From NCBI GenBank assembly GCA_023053575.1, contig JAKZAP010000017.1, forward strand, positions 1,433,501 to 1,497,500: a stretch of DNA of 64,000 nt. Direction: 5' to 3'. Below the pieces are notes generated by a model that made no database searches, was not told the DNA's origin, and worked only from the letters and a program-made list of their open reading frames with translations. How positions within the stretch are numbered: position 1 is the first letter of the stretch; each line of letters starts with the position of its first letter. Made by a program: the position numbers and the translations under genes. This document shows, piece by piece, positions 31,970 to 42,234 of the stretch. This stretch comes from Branchinecta lynchi (Eukaryota > Arthropoda > Branchiopoda > Anostraca > Branchinectidae).

Positions 31970-33194
31970 TGTTATCACACTTGTAACGCTGATCGATCCT
32001 GTTCAAATTCAAATTCAAATTCAAATCATTTAATGTAAACAAGATACAGTCTCTCATAGGCATAGCCCAAATATGGTATCTTTTAGTCAAACAGTTAAAA
32101 CAAGAAAGATTTGTCAACGAGAAAAACAAAAAGAATAGGATAAAACGCACAAGTTACGAATTGTTAAAAGTACGAACAAAACTCGGCACAAAGCTTCGAG
32201 AATAACGCTGTGACCTGGAGTAAACCGGTGTCAGTTTTGGAACTTTCGCAGCCGCCTCTCTGGGGAGTCGGGATCTGAGGGGGACAAAGGGGGGCGGGAG
32301 GAAGTTCTTGTAGATGGGGTGGAGGAGGAGGGTTGAGCCAAATTTTAGGCACAGTTTCTCTCGACGGGCAAAAAGGGGGTCAAGTTTATATTCTTTTAGA
32401 TAAAAAGAGTAAGGCAGTGGGGAACCTCCGTAGATGATTTGTAGCGACCTCTTCTGAACCCGTTCAATTTTATCACTTTCTTCTTTTGTAAGAGCGAAAT
32501 GCCAAACAGGACATGCATATTCTACTAGTGGGCGGATGAACATGCAGAAAATTAATTTTAGTTTATCCTTAGGAACCCGGAATTTCTTTAGAGTCTTCAG
32601 CATTTGGATAGCACCATTTGCCTTTTTTACAATCAATCTTGTGTTTTCATGCCAAGTTAGATCAGAAGAGATCAGTACCCCAAGCAGGGTAGTGCTGTTA
32701 CAGAGGAGGTTTGGGTCTATAGGTGGTTCGAATTCAGGTAGGCTTTTCTTGAGAAATGAAAATGTCATTACTGAAGATTTATCTTTATTTACCACCATAT
32801 TTAATTTTGCTGCTTCAGAGGTAACTTGTTCAATATAATTGAAAGTTTGACTTTTACACGCTCCAAATACTACCTCTGCTAGGGAAAGATCATCTACAGA
32901 CTTCCATCTTTCTTCCAGCCCGACAGCTATTTCATTGATCATGAGGAGGAAGCATAAAGGACCGATCACTGTTCCTTGCGGGACACCGCAAAAAATCGGT
33001 AAAGAAGAAGAAAAATTATTTTTATATTTTACGATTTGTTCTCTGTTTGTTAGAAAGCTTTTTACGATATTAATAAGATATTCAGGAATATTTTTCTCTG
33101 CCATTTTTTCCAGCAAAATCTTGTGATCTACAAGATCGAAAGCTTTTTTAAAATCTATTGCAATTAGATTTATCCATATGTTGATTGATAGTGC
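31970..33194 (-). pseudogene. LINE reverse transcriptase, longest frame
   Basis: The open frame runs from 33194 to 32154. From 33175 it reads NLIAIDFKKAFDLVDHKILL (palm motif A, catalytic Asp), then PQGTVIGPLCFLLMI (motif B), WKSVDDLSLAEV (catalytic box C), TTLLGVLISSDLTWHENT, RPLVEYACPVWHFALT and IERVQKRSLQIIYG, the order of CR1/L2-Jockey type non-LTR elements. In box C the usual aromatic residue before VDD is Ser (codon at 32898-32900). The endonuclease and RT fingers are missing, so the copy is 5'-truncated. The 3' UTR ends in a (GAATTT)n tail at 32006-32029. It lies within the candidate intron between exons I and D, on the same strand as the gene. Confidence 0.8.
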
Positions 33195-33589
33195 TTAGAG
33201 TCCTTATCTGAATTGACATATCCAAAGTTACTTTTCCATACTTAAAGATATTACGGATCAAATCATCCATTCTTTCATCCAAACCAATCCAGTCAGACAT
33301 TTAGAGAAGTTTTCAAATAAACATTCCTGACCTAAAATCATTATAATGAAGCTGAAAATATACCTGTTTTATAGTCAGCCGCCGCTGTTATTAAAAAAGC
33401 AGGTCACAAATAAATAAATAGAAATAGTTTTTTTTTCTCAGCATATAACGCCGTCGACAGTCGGTCTCTACATATCACAAAACATATTTAGCAGTGGATC
33501 CAGTTTCTATTCCTATATTCTAATATATGTGACTCCTTCGAATCTCAAGGATTCTAAACCCGTCCCGGCTGTTTTTGCCTCGCTAGCAC

Positions 33590-33736
33590 CCTTGGTATTG
33601 GTGAGAAACTCGGCAAAACTTGCATAACCGACATTTTGGACCAATGAGCCCATCGGAAGCAATAAGCGAGAGCCTGATACGCTTCGAAGAGTCAAACATG
33701 ATTGATTGATTTCTGATATCATCTTATCTTTAACCA
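33590..33736 (-). CDS. exon I of the split host gene
   Basis: TTCGCTCATCTTAG precedes the exon. Entering with two bases, the first codon combines with the single A left by exon F to give Met, and the frame reads VKDKMISEINQSCLTLRSVS, GSRLLLPMGSLVQNVGYASF and AEFLTNTK. The donor is unclear: AAGG|GTGCTA ends at 33590, ACGG|GTTTAG at 33560; both leave one base. An exon entering with two bases and leaving in phase 0 is then required before exon D. A candidate at 33285-33331 (acceptor ATGATTTTAG, peptide QECLFENFSKCLTGL) would satisfy this but has a weak donor. Confidence 0.45.
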
Positions 33737-33739
33737 CTA

Positions 33740-34109
33740 AGATGAGCGAATGCTTCAAGCCTTACTGTTTGAAACCAAATTATTTCTGTTTCAGCAATCG
33801 GTTACATGGGCAAAAGAGGCGTAAAAGGAAAAACGTTCCTGCAAGACCTCACGTACTTCTTTGTACTTAAATTGATACGGGGAAGGAGGCGGTTCGGTCG
33901 CTTTGATCTTGGAAACACATCGGTTCTTCTGATTAGAGGAAAGAGATATTCTATCTCGGCCTAATTAATGAAAAAATGGCGGTTTATCCTGATGAACAAT
34001 CTCGTTGCTTCCCAATCAGAACCTGGATTGCTTTTCGTAATTATGATGTCTTGTTTCCAAGACAAAATCATTGCGTGATCGTTGCTAAGCCATAACTTCG
34101 CTTTTGTAA
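33740..34109. other. no gene recognised
   Basis: Presumed intron between exons F and I; no repeat recognised. Confidence 0.35.
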
Positions 34110-34235
34110 TCTTCGCAAATCCAGTACGCCCTAATCCAAAACAATTTCAAAGGTATCAGGGGATCCCAAAATGAAGCTTTATTTTACGTCTTTATGGAAG
34201 TTCTGCTCTGAAGCTGACGCTAACTTTCGTCTTAC
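34110..34235 (+). repeat. inverted partner of 36990-37095
   Basis: GGTATCAGGGGATCCCAAA, GAAGCTTTATTTTACGTC and TTTATGGAAGTTCTGCTCTG are repeated on the opposite strand at 36990-37095, enclosing about 2.75 kb. Confidence 0.7.
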
Positions 34236-34242
34236 ATCATAA

Positions 34243-35443
34243 AGTAACTTACTTTATTTATAACCCACCGTTTTCAGAAAGCGGAGTAAATGAAGAAAAT
34301 AAATAAAACACATAAACATACACAAAAAGACACTTAATTTCAATCGTCGGCCAGGAAGCAGTGTAGAAGGTCGTGCGCTGGTTGGGTTCTGTTGTCAATG
34401 ATTTTTTATAGCGACGAAGAAACATCCAAAAGGGTAACACTTGCATCTTGAATTTTGAACTTCTCCGTCAAAGCATGGTTATGGCATAATTTCGACAAGT
34501 GGAGCAGGTGCTTTGCATATTTAAAATAACATGATCTCATCTTTTTTATCTCCTTCTTTCGCAGAACATGAGTGACACCAGAACGAAATAGTATAGAAGG
34601 AGCGCAGAAGGTGCTGTACAATTTTCCCAAAGCGATTATAGCGCCCCCGGTTGGGGACGATGCGCCCATAGGCGGTACGGATTGATCTGGAAACTTCCTG
34701 AACAACCGAAGAGCAAAATTTTGACAACGAGGATTTGAATGTTATGCCAAGACATCGTAGAGATTCTGTTGGTCTGACGACGAACGATCCAAGAGAGATA
34801 GAAGCTTTAGCATTCAAACGATTTGACGAAGGGTTGAAATGCAGGTACTCACATTTTGAGAGGTTAACTTCAAGACCGATTTTGAGAAGTTCCGACGACA
34901 GCTTACAGAAATTTTTGGTGAGTGTGGATCGGGTACGGCTTACTAAGAGCAAGTCGTCCGCGTAAGCTATGTAGCTGAAGGCATGGTCTTTATAAAAGTA
35001 AGCAGGGTGTAAGATATGGCCGATTTGAAAATGTAGGGAAATAAGACTCCCCCTTGGCGAACACCAGTTCGGACAGGAATAATCTCTGACAAGCTACCTT
35101 GCCATTTAAACCTTACTGAGGAATGACCATACTAAAATTTTAACAGACTGACAACAGACAGATTCACGCCAGAAGTAATGAGAGAGAAGAGGGCCTGAGA
35201 ATGCGTTATATTGTCAAAAGCACCAGCTATATCTATAGAACATATATGAATAGCAGACTTCTCGCGGGTAGCCTGCTTCATCATTTTTGTTAATATGTGA
35301 TGAGCGTCCGCAGAACTGGCGCTCGAACGGAATCCAAGCTGCATTGAACCAAAACGACATTTTTCAATTAATTCTGGAGAAGGACGTATTCCAGGATTTT
35401 GCTTATGGTACAAGAAACTGTAATTGGTCGATAGCTTTTGCAA
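34243..35443 (-). pseudogene. LINE reverse transcriptase, frameshifted
   Basis: 5' to 3': QLGFRSSASSADAHHIL, then IDIAGAFDNITH (motif A), TGVRQGGVLFP (motif B), after a gap SYIAYADDLLLVSRTRS (box C with both catalytic Asp), LEVNLSKCEYLHF, SLRCLGITFKSS, and the C-terminal MRSCYFKYAKHLLHLSKLC and KFKIQDASVTLLDVSSSL. At least two frameshifts and a deletion between motif B and box C. The 3' end (TTTATTTATAACCCACCG) matches the family of 60896-61200. Confidence 0.75.
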
Positions 35444-35684
35444 AGGTCTGTGTCTTTCCCTCGCTTAATCACAGATGTTACAGTACCCGAGAGGAAACTA
35501 TTCGGAGCCAAACCCTGGCATAAACAAATTTGAAACAGAAGTTGGAGGTGTTGTGTTAAACCTGGACACTCAGTTTTGAAAAAATCGGCACTAAGGGAAT
35601 CAGAATATGGGGAACCAGTTCTTCTTAATTTTCGGAAAGCAATTTCGATGGAAGAACAAGTCTTAAAAAGGTCTTAACCTACAC

Positions 35685-36946
35685 TGTCAGAAGTTTCATA
35701 GCAGACAACAGAAGGATGGGCGGTTTCAACAGACAGTGCGTAACAGATAACACTTGGGATGTTATCTGGTGTGTTGGAAAACGTTGTACATGAAATGTTA
35801 TGCAGAACAAGCATTGCCAGTAATAGTTAAAACAAGACCAAAGGTTTCGATGGGATCCCAAAAACCTAATATTTGATCCAGACAATTGCGAACGAACTAC
35901 CATACTTGTCCAGAAAAAGTCAGAAACGAATTCAGCGTATCACCTTATCCGTATAAAGAACATCTAATCAACTTCAAGTAAAAGTTCAACTTATAAAAAA
36001 AAAATCCGGTTTCAACCGGATTCCAAACGAACTATATGTCCAGGTAAAAAAAAAAGATTGTCATATACAGATTCAGCGTGTTTTCTTACCCCTAAATCTG
36101 TCATCTAATCAACTTCAAATAAAACTTTTGCTTTTAACAAATTTTCCGGTTTGGCCTGATTCTGGCCGAACAAGTTGTCCTGGTAGAAAATATTGTTCCC
36201 ATAACGGTTCAGCATGTCTTCTTACCCCTTAATCGAACATCTAATCAACTTAAAACAAAACTTTTACTTTGAACAAACTTTCTGGTTTTGGCCGAATTCC
36301 GGGCGAACTACTTGCCCGGCGAGAAAATGGTTTTCACCATCGTGTTCAGCATGTCTTTTTATCCCTAAATCGAACATCTAATCAACTTCAAATAAAATTT
36401 TCACTTTTAACAAACTTTCAGGTTTTGGCCGGATTCCGGGCGAACTACTTGTCCGATGACAAAATGGTTTTCACCATCGTGTTCAGCATGTCTTTTTACC
36501 CCATAATCGACAATCATATTATATGTTTAAAAATATTTCATTTGCCCTTTAAATTAAAACCCCTCCCCCACCCCTGAATGTAGGGCTACAGAGACCATCT
36601 ACGAACTTGGCCTTACTCTTTACCCAAATAATCCTCACACCAAGTTTCATCAAAATATCTCATTCCCTTCGAGAGTTATAGTGCTTACAGACGGACAACT
36701 TTTGTGATGTCATAACTCCACTTACGTTTTGGGAAACCAAAAACAGCCAAAAAGCATCTACTGACTTTTTTGTTTGTCGTCATGATGTCGGAAAATTCAG
36801 CAGATGCTTTTTGGCGACTTTTCGGCTCTTCCTGATGGCAACGCTTGTTATGCATAACATTTTCAAACACAACAGACAACATCTGAGGGGTTGTCTGTTG
36901 AAACCGCGCATCCTTCTGTTGTCTGTTATGAAACTTCTGACAGTGT
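35685..36946. mobile_element. long-TIR element enclosing a GGATCC-family element
   Basis: Arms 35685-35825 and 36830-36946 are inverted copies (CACTGTCAGAAGTTTCATA, ACAACAGAAGGATG, ATGTTATGCA, AACAAGC), bounded by TA on both outer sides. Related single arms occur at 16150-16215 and 21963-22090. The TA flank fits mariner-like insertion, but arms of about 130 bp are long for that group. Confidence 0.6.
35833..36745 (+). mobile_element. GGATCC-family tandem-core element 4
   Basis: Starts CAAGACCAAAGGTTTCGATG; about four to five core units; ends ACTCCACTTACGTTTTGGGA with a damaged terminal palindrome. Only one ACGGAC is left of the microsatellite. It sits between the two arms of the surrounding element. 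Confidence 0.75.
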
Positions 36947-36989
36947 AGGGTATGGCCTTTTTATGATGCAAGATGATCGTTAACGTCAG

Positions 36990-37095
36990 ACATAGCGTCA
37001 GCGTCAGAGCAGAACCTCCATAAAGACGTAAAATAAAGCTTCCAGTTTGGGATCCCTGATACCGTCGATTTTATTTTGAACTGGGGCGTAACAAC
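36990..37095 (-). repeat. inverted partner of 34110-34235
   Basis: CATAAAGACGTAAAATAAAGC, TTTGGGATCCCTGATACCGTC. See 34110. Confidence 0.7.
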
Positions 37096-37177
37096 AACAA
37101 ATTGTAATATATTCAAATTGTATATATTAAGTGTTTTAGAATATGCTTCGCCTGTGTGGCATCCAGGGTAGAGTAAG

Positions 37178-38925
37178 GAATATAAGGTTTGAAGCCAAGC
37201 TGACCATTCATTACGAAAGAAATAGAAAACCGTGATTTTCGGGTTTTTGGGATCCCAAAACGTAAGTGGAGGGATACCTATTACATCGCAAAAATGTCCG
37301 TCTGTCCGTCTGTAAGCACGATAACTCTCGAAGGCAATGAGATATTTTGATGAAACTTGGTGGGAGGATCCAAAGTACAGGTCGAGTTCGAAGATGGGCT
37401 ATGTAGCCCTATATTTGATGGTGGGGGAGGGGTTTCAAATTAAGGGACAAACAAAATATTGTTAAACAGCTAATGTGATAGTCGATTATGGGGTAAGAAG
37501 ACATGCTGAGTACGATGGTGAAAACCATTTTCTTGTCGGACAAGTAGTCGTCCGGAATCCGGCAAAAACGGAAAGTTTCGTGCGAGTAGAAGTGTCATTT
37601 GAAGTTGATTAAATGTATGATTTAGGGGTAAGGAGACATGCTGAATACGATGGTGAAGACCATTTTCTTGCCGGACAATTAGTTCGTCCGTAATCCGGCA
37701 AAAAACGGAAAGTTGGTTAAAAGTAAAAGTTTCATTTGAAGTTGGTGAAAACCATTTTCTCACCGGACTTGTTGTCCGGGAATTTGGCCAAAACCGGAAA
37801 GTTCGTTAAAAGCGAAAGTTTTATTTGAAGTTGATTAGATGACAGATTAAGGGGTAAGAAGAGACGCTAAGTCTGTGTATGACAATAATTTTTTACCCGG
37901 ACATATAATTAGCCCGGAATCCGGTTTTGACCGGAATTTTTTTTTAAGTCAAAGTTTTATTTAAACTGGATGATATGTTCTTTACAGGGATAAAGAGATC
38001 CGCTGGATTCATTTCTGATTTTTTTTTTTTTGCTGGACTAGTAGTTCGCTCGGAATTCGGGCAAAACCGGAAATTTGGCAGAAGTAAAGCGGGAAGTTTC
38101 TGTGAGTATCGTCAAAATAGATATGGCTTATAGAGGTATATCTGAACTTGGTTCTCTCTGATGATTAGCCGGGCGAAGACTGGATCTGGCGAAGAAAAGA
38201 CCCAATTGTCTGGATCAAATAATAGTTTTTTGGGATCCCATCGAAACCTTTGGTCTTGTTTTTCTTGATCAGCTAATTATCCCTCTAGGATGAAGTGCAA
38301 GGGATACATATAAATTCGGATATTTCGGTTGCACTTCCGGCAAACCGTCCTCAGCGAAAAAAAACAAATAATTATATCATAAAATCACAGAAAAACGATG
38401 AGGAACCAACAAAACATACAACGATATGTAACTAAAAACCAGAAGAACGATGCGGATTGACACGACAAACAAATTCAAATAAAGTAACGAATATTAAAAT
38501 GTGCGTGTTAAAAGTGTTTATGTACAAATCTGTGATTATTTTATAATTCTGAATTCTGTGTCTATTTACAATTTACCAATTCCCTGGAAAGCGCAGAAGC
38601 TTTCACCCAGCAATTATATAATCCTTCGCTTTTCCCATCACTGTACAAATAATTTCACAGAACTGTCATTTCATCCGCATCGTTCTTCTGGTTTTTAGTT
38701 ACATATCGTTGTATGTTTTGATGGTTCTGCATCGTTTTTCTGTTGATATTGTGTTGGATTTTATGATTTAGTTGTTTCTTTTTTTCGCTGAGGACGGTTT
38801 GCCGAAAGTGCAACTGAAATATCCGAATTTATATTTATCCCAAGCACATTATCCTAGAGGGATAATTAGCTTTTCAAGAAAAAAAACCGAAAATCACGGT
38901 TTTCTATTTCTTTCGTTGAGTAAGG
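37178..38925. mobile_element. foldback element containing element 5
   Basis: Left end AAGGTTTGAAGCCAAGCTGACC, CATTACGAAAGAAATAG, ACCGTGATTTTCGGG; then the insertion 37245-38258; then TTTTCTTGATCAGCTAATTATC, CGGTTGCACTTCCGGCAAACC, GTCCTCAGCG. The right arm repeats these in reverse at about 38760-38920, ending GGTTTTCTATTTCTTTCG. Removing the insertion joins the left arm in a T run. Interior without coding sequence. Confidence 0.7.
37245..38258 (-). mobile_element. GGATCC-family tandem-core element 5
   Basis: Complete minus-strand copy from TTTTGGGATCCCAAAACG to ATCGAAACCTTTGGTCTTG, with GTCCGTCTGTCCGTCTG and about five core units. It lies inside a T run of the foldback arm, which fixes both of its ends. 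Confidence 0.8.
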
Positions 38926-39298
38926 AACAAAGTAATGATCTTGAGAATGTGCAGAACCGAGCTGTTCGTGTGATATTGGGCCAGGAGTACACGAATTAGG
39001 AAGAAGGTATATAGCTCCTTGGTATAGAAAGCCTTGTTGCCCGGCGTCGCCAGCTTACTATGACATGCGGGAATAAAATCTTGGAATCAAGTAAGCATAG
39101 TAATTTGCTACCGGAACCGGCACACACCGGATATAACACGAGGCATCAAAATAAATTAGAGGCTTGAAAACCATCAGCTTCTAACCGGTATAGATCTTCT
39201 TTTCGTCAATATTTTGTAAAGCATTTTAATGAGTATTGACAGGGTCTTATTTAACTATTATGTTATTTGACCTGATAAATTCGTATCGTATCGTAATA
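38915..39298 (+). pseudogene. LINE C-terminal remnant with (GTATC)n tail
   Basis: LSKEQSNDLENVQNRAVRVI and LGQEYTN-stop, then after in-frame stops LLGIESLVARRRQLTMTC, SSKHSNLLPEP and RSSFRQYFVKHFNEY. This is the thumb and C-terminal order of CR1/L2-type LINEs. It starts directly at the end of the foldback element and closes with TTCGTATCGTATCGTAATAC. Confidence 0.65.
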
Positions 39299-39581
39299 CA
39301 TATGCTAAGATTATAAAAGCGAAGTTATCGACTAAGATCTTACTCAGCGGGCTAAAATTTCATCTACTACACACTTGAAGCTCTCGACTGATATAGTATC
39401 AACCGCTTTTTCGGTTAGGCTGCTCTGAACTTCACTTGTACACATTCATGTGGAAACGTGGTTTCACACGCTTAAACACGTGATATAAATACATATATTT
39501 ATCCTAGGCAAATGGTGACTCAATTCAATGTCATCTTCAAAACGGGACATAGTCGTCTAGTAGTCACCACAAAATATTACT

Positions 39582-39795
39582 TGAGCCCAAGCTGAATTTG
39601 AAACATATACTCAAATAATGTATACAACGGATACGTCAGCTACGATGCTTCATGAGCGATATTTCGGCCCTTCTTGGCAAGGGTCCTCGTCGGGGAAGAC
39701 TGACAGCCTGACGAGGACCCTTGCCAAAAAGTATCGTGGTGATGATCGAGATGTATCGTAGCTAACGTATCCGTTGTACAAATTGTTTGAATCTA
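39582..39795. mobile_element. CTGACGAG-family foldback element, near complete
   Basis: Left arm 39582-39693 (CTTGAGCCCAAGCTGAATTTG, ACAACGGATACGTCAGCTACG, GCGATATTTCGGCCCTTC) and right arm 39703-39795 (GCCTGACGAGGACCCTTGCC, TAACGTATCCGTTGTAC) pair over about 85 bases with a short centre. Confidence 0.7.
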
Positions 39796-39799
39796 ATAT

Positions 39800-40110
39800 T
39801 TTTTGGTGGATCGATCCCATGATAGTTCTTGAACGAGTTATGCCAACTTCGGAGTCGGCTGCTTATTGAACATTTTCCCCACCTACGGGGTAAGAAGCCT
39901 AGCAGCTCTAAACCTTCGCAAAATGTATTCGGAGCAAAAGTAGGAGATCTGGTAATTCAAGAGGCGAACCGCAATACACTGATGACTAACTCTTCTTGCC
40001 AATCGAGCATCGCAATATACCTAGCGAAGAGTCAGAAACGTCACCACAGCAAACGTTGTTGATTGGTTGATCGTTTGGGTAACGTTTTTCGCCCCCCCCC
40101 CCCCCCCATC
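39800..40110. other. repeat shared with 50395-50480
   Basis: GCGAAGAGTCAGAAACGTCAC, GTTGTTGATTGGTT and CGTTTGGGTAAC at 40022-40085 match 50402-50485. A C run of about 16 follows at 40092-40107. A 77-codon plus frame (39829-40062) has no other support. Confidence 0.4.
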
Positions 40111-40114
40111 TTAC

Positions 40115-40347
40115 TCCCGTACAGTTCCCGAATTTGGTCTCGTTCTATCAGTGAAGTATCTAGAGTTTCTGCTTGTTCTTCCCAATCACTCCCCTCTAAG
40201 CATGTCACAAGGTTTCCGGCACCCTTCTTCCCCTTGATCACTGCCATGTTTCGAACTTCGTCATACAGAGTATCCTCCGTATCTAAAGCGTGCCACGGCT
40301 CTATCGAATGGACTACATGGTGTCGAAAATGATCGTTGACTAGGTAA
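40115..40347 (-). CDS. exon F of the split host gene
   Basis: CTAGTTTTAG precedes and CGGGA|GTAAGATG follows on the minus strand. One base enters, completing the AG left by exon C as a Ser codon. The frame reads YLVNDHFRHHVVHSIEPWHA, LDTEDTLYDEVRNMAVIKGK, then GNLVTCLEGSDWEEQ, TLDTSLIERDQIREL and YG. It leaves one base. Charged, probably helical. The stretch from GNLVTC to RELYG is homologous at DNA level to the core repeat of the GGCACTTG-family elements, where the same strand reads NLVTR-stop-EWSDWDETWWEEQ, so the exon either arose from such an element or donated sequence to it. That link lowers confidence that it is a host exon. Confidence 0.5.
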
Positions 40348-40359
40348 CTAAAACTAGGT

Positions 40360-40954
40360 AAGATCGTGTGACCTAGTGGCGCGATTTAGAAGCATCCCGA
40401 CTGGGCAAGCCAAATCTTAACAAGAAAATATAATAATAAGAGAAGATTTAGTCTGAATAAAAATTAAAACAAATGCAGCTAAATGTTTAAAAGTGTAAAA
40501 CGAACTAATGACTTGGTTCGTTTACTTCTAAATTAACTTTTCAGGTCAACCAAATTTCCGAGTTTTGGAAAATTCTGGTCTAATTCCTTCACTGATTTTT
40601 GGGAATTGACAGCATTTGCCGCTCCAGTCACATCTCATAACTAATGAACAGTTCCCTCGCCAGTTGAGAAAGAATAATGGATCTTAGGCGTGGTTCATGC
40701 TACTGAAAAAAAGGGGGGGGGGGTATGGAAACATTTCACTTTCCAGAATACAAGCAAAAAGCAATGTGGTTATCGACATCGCGGATTGGAAAACGCCTTT
40801 TTCACTTTCAGAATGGTAACCCATTAGTATCAATAACACATTTTTCTTGTGTCCGAGGTGTTGGCACACCGTCCAGAAATTGAATTCCATAGGCTTACAA
40901 AGACAAGCCGAACTATAGAGTTCTGCACAGGTCAGCGGCACAGTCACTGCAATG
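40360..40954. other. no gene recognised
   Basis: A 95-codon minus frame (40684-40971) lacks splice or homology support. Confidence 0.3.
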
Positions 40955-41525
40955 CAGGCTCGCAATGACAAAAGAAATAGAAAACCGTGATTTTCGGGGT
41001 TTTTTCTTGATCAGCTAATTATCCCTCTAGGATGATGTGCGAGGGATAAATATAAATTCGCATATTTCGGTTGCACTTCCGGCAAACCGTCGTTTTCAAG
41101 TGGGCCGTTTTCTGGGTGAAAGCTTCTGCGCTTTCCCAGACGGATGGTAAATTGTAAATATACACAGAGCTCAGAATTGTAAATAATCACAGTTTTATAC
41201 ATATACACTTTTAACACGCACATTTTATCTTTCGTTATTTTATTTTTATCTGCATCCGTTTTCTTCTGGATTTTAGTTACATCTCGTCTTATTGTTTTTT
41301 GGTTCCGCATCGTTCTCCTGTTGTGATTGTGGTGGATTTTATGATTTAGTTTTTGTGTTGTTTTTCGCTGAGGACGGTTTGCCGGAAGTGCAACCGAAAT
41401 ATCCGAATTTATATTTATCCCTCGCACATCATCTGATCAAGAAAAAACCCCGAAAATCACGGTTTTCTATTTCTTTCGTAATGAATGGTCAGCTTGGCTT
41501 CAAACCTTATGCTCGCAATGACAAA
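40955..41525. mobile_element. foldback element with 15-bp target duplication
   Basis: GCTCGCAATGACAAA occurs immediately before (about 40955) and after (about 41511) the element. Arms of about 120 bp (GAAATAGAAAACCGTGATTTT, CTTGATCAGCTAATTATCCC, CGGTTGCACTTCCGGCAAACC) are inverted at 41370-41482. The right end extends further, through GTAATGAATGGTCAGC and TTGGCTTCAAACCTTAT, while the left end lacks the matching sequence. The middle contains GTGAAAGCTTCTGCGCTTTCCC. Confidence 0.75.
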
Positions 41526-42045
41526 CTGCATTTAAAATGCAGATGTCTTTTTTAACATTTTTCAGATGATTTTCTCAAAGCACAGCTGTTTCTAGAAATG
41601 GTCTTTTCGAGGTAGAACGGTGTAAGTACCGTTTATTGAATATGCCACCAATTTCCCCTAAATAAGCGAATTTTTGTTGGACCCTTTTGACTCTGTCTGG
41701 ACTTCCCGCTGTCCCAAGTGGAGGTTCTGTGCTAATGTTTGAAAAGTTTCCGCGCTGTGGTGAAAAAGTCCTTTGATAAATTTTGTTGTCGCCTGCTATT
41801 CTGCATTGTTTTCTTTCTCAACATATTTCGGTTTTGTCCACTGACCGAGAGCTGGAACTTGAAAGGAATAGGGGGAGGGGGAGAGATCGAAGGTCGGAAC
41901 ACTAGAACTGCAACCGATCCGAAGACACATAAAGACAACCTTCACAAACCTTTGTTTGTTTCACCACCATCCTTTTCCCCTGCACAAAACCGAGTTTAAG
42001 TAACCCCGTGTGATCTCTCCTTGATTTTCTCCAGCTTAGAAATCC

Positions 42046-42231
42046 ATGGGGAAGAAATTTCCTTGGAACGAGGAACTTGGAAAAAGCAGCATGCGACAGG
42101 GGCCGCCCACATCCCCCATAGAAAACATTCCTTCAGCTGTTCAATATCTTAGAGAAAGCACGCGAAATGGAGGAAAGCGGGGTCGATGCGGAAACTCGTG
42201 GAGAGAAAAGAGCAGGCTAGATCACAGATGA
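42046..42231 (+). CDS. 61-codon ORF, possible first exon
   Basis: MGKKFPWNEELGKSSMRQGP follows a reasonable start context (ATCCATGG). It continues PTSPIENIPSAVQYLRES to a stop at 42231. A second frame over the 3' half (EKAREMEESGVDAETRGEKR) also looks protein-like, which could mean a one-base shift or splice. No homologue recognised and no repeat overlaps it. Confidence 0.35.
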   Translation: MGKKFPWNEELGKSSMRQGPPTSPIENIPSAVQYLRESTRNGGKRGRCGNSWREKSRLDHR

Positions 42232-42234
42232 AAT

